Origin: Pholiota molesta
Lineage: Eukaryota; Basidiomycota; Agaricomycetes; Agaricales; Strophariaceae
NCBI GenBank assembly: GCA_014925825.1
Contig: JACGCK010000516.1
Span: 1-18,232 of the forward strand
Reading direction: 5' to 3'
Length of the DNA stretch: 18,232 nt
Within the stretch, counting starts at the first letter, position 1; every line of letters begins with the position of its first letter. Position numbers and translations under genes: made by a program. Positions 17,129 through 18,232 of this stretch are shown in pieces. The notes under the pieces were generated by a model that saw only the letters and a program-made list of their open reading frames with translations, was not told the origin of the DNA and did not search any database.

Positions 17129-18031
17129 TTAAGCATGGGCGTGCTTCTGCTTGCCAGTCCTCAGTTTCCTAACGTAGAACTAGAATAAGATGGTCAGTAC
17201 GTTTGCATACTTGCGAGAATGATCGAATTTACCTCGAGCTCCTTGCCTTCGAGAATGTAACCATCGGCGCGGCCAGATTGTCCAGGACGGCTGGAGATGG
17301 CGGCGTAGAGACGACCAGCAGCAAACTGGGACTCCAGAAGAGGGTCGATCTTGGCGTCTAACCAGAAAATTAATTTCTGAGATGGTATGAAAACACTGGT
17401 GACATACCCTTCTTCTTCGATCCAGGTTGCGTTGCGCATGGTTAGAGAGCTTCACGGGTTCAGCAGTCTCGGCGGGAGCAGTGGCCTTGCCCTTTTTGGT
17501 GACGGGTTGGGCATACTAAAAGCGCAGGATTTAAAAATCGAAGTAACGGACCAATCAAACTAGGCTCACGTGGGCTTCATACCACTGACGGAAGGGAGCA
17601 GCATCGACTTGGATGATGGCGTTCTTGACGAGGGTGTTCGTTCGCACGAGCTCGTTATTGGATGCGTTGTAGACCTGAGGATGATTCTAAGGTTCCATCT
17701 GATTTTCCAATATGAAATGTCACATACGACCGAGATAAGCCTGGTCTTGCGGGTTGTGTTTTCCGAGGCCCATGCGAAGTTACCGCTCTCAAGACGGAGA
17801 GCACGGTATTTCAGGTTTCCACCACGGACTCGAACGGTGTGGATGCGCTTGGGTCCGAGCTTGGTGCTCGCAGGCTGACGGCCGAGCTCAAATTTTCTCT
17901 TCTTGCGGTAGTGGGCACGCTGGGCACCGGTCTCCGAGCGTTTGTGGCGGGATGAACGGGAGATACCTGTAAGATGCAATCTTGTGAGAATCTGAGACCG
18001 ACCGGAGAACAAAGTGGCAGAACTGACCCAT
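17129..18031 (-). CDS. RPS8: 40S ribosomal protein eS8 (RPS8), 6 exons, phase conflict between exons 4 and 5
   Basis: eS8 is a structural protein of the small ribosomal subunit. The exons are 18031-18028, 17966-17728, 17674-17570, 17515-17408, 17357-17233 and 17179-17129, about 210 aa. The text is diagnostic: [111 protein letters not shown] and the C-terminal [16 protein letters not shown]. Exon 1 is only ATGG. Exon 4 ends phase 0 at AGAAGG|GTATGT, but exon 5 (..TTAG|ACGCCAAG) must be entered with one base to give D-A-K-I-D. One more G in the GGG run would fix this. Otherwise a weak donor (GTCACC) four bases on would give RRRRVYAKID. A 31-nt intron ending CTCAG keeps frame but is too short and would insert KLIFWL. 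Since eS8 is essential, a base-call error is most likely. Confidence 0.96.
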
Positions 18032-18187
18032 GGCGGCGAGTCTTGAGGATGGGGATCTGGTGGGGCAGTCAAAGTTGTGATGATACTGGAGAATAAGGTT
18101 CACGCCACAGATTAAAGCCCGCCCCCCGGCAATTCCCGTCTCTTCCCTTTCTGGCAACTCTTCTGCATCCTGTCTGCATCCCAGTAC

Positions 18188-18232
18188 TTACTTCAACTGT
18201 TCAATGACACTGTTAATTCTCGAGGATGTCTG
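18188..18232 (-). CDS. Possible C-terminal end of a gene entering from the right
   Basis: On the minus strand the frame beginning at the last base reads QTSSRINSVIEQLK and ends in TAA at 18190-18188. Fourteen residues are too few to name a product. If real, the neighbouring gene would end about 157 bp before the eS8 start codon. The stop overlaps a donor-like GTAAGTAC, so this could instead be an exon end or part of the eS8 leader. Confidence 0.2.
   Translation of the reverse strand, partial: QTSSRINSVIEQLK

Overview
The window looks like nuclear DNA of a filamentous basidiomycete, probably an Agaricomycete. The genes are packed with short introns (about 47-75 nt, GT-AG, with CTAAC/CTGAC-type branch sites). 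They include a velvet regulator, a multi-intron DUF6533-type membrane protein (a family expanded in mushroom-forming fungi) and ordinary eukaryotic housekeeping genes. There is no bacterial, viral or transposon architecture. The taxon is inferred from gene families and intron style only.

Layout. Positions 1-126 may hold the 3' end of a + strand gene. Positions 127-4905 (about 4.8 kb) hold no gene I can support; they contain a (GTGC)n microsatellite in an alternating purine/pyrimidine tract, a 20-bp near-perfect palindrome and one good-looking intron signature. From 4906 to 12430 four genes lie on the minus strand: an unrecognised, probably nuclear, basic and disordered protein (4906-6298); a three-exon OB-fold protein that I assign to TEN1 of the telomeric CST complex (7040-7579); a velvet-domain transcription factor (7929-9479); and an F-box protein with a WD40-like C-terminal half (10648-12430). 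The F-box gene is head-to-head, 120 bp apart, with a + strand seven-bladed WD40 gene of the MORG1/WDR83 family (12551-13770). That gene converges on LSM2, a U6 snRNA-associated Sm-like protein (14025-14530, minus). An eight-exon DUF6533-type membrane protein (15191-16528, minus) and ribosomal protein eS8 (17129-18031, minus) follow.

Themes. The genes are not an operon or an obvious gene cluster. They cover telomere capping (TEN1), development (velvet), protein turnover (F-box), splicing and RNA decay (LSM2, and WDR83, which is also found in spliceosomes) and translation (eS8).

Most of the value is in gene structures that short-ORF scans miss. TEN1, LSM2, the membrane protein and eS8 only appear after splicing by eye. 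The velvet gene needs a GC-AG intron and has a one-base frame break at a C5 run. The essential eS8 gene has a similar one-base phase conflict at an exon junction beside a G3 run. Together these suggest homopolymer base-calling errors in the assembly rather than gene decay.

I did not find a clearly novel multi-gene system. The best leads are TEN1, the unrecognised nuclear protein, and the 309-nt frame-preserving intron inside the velvet domain.
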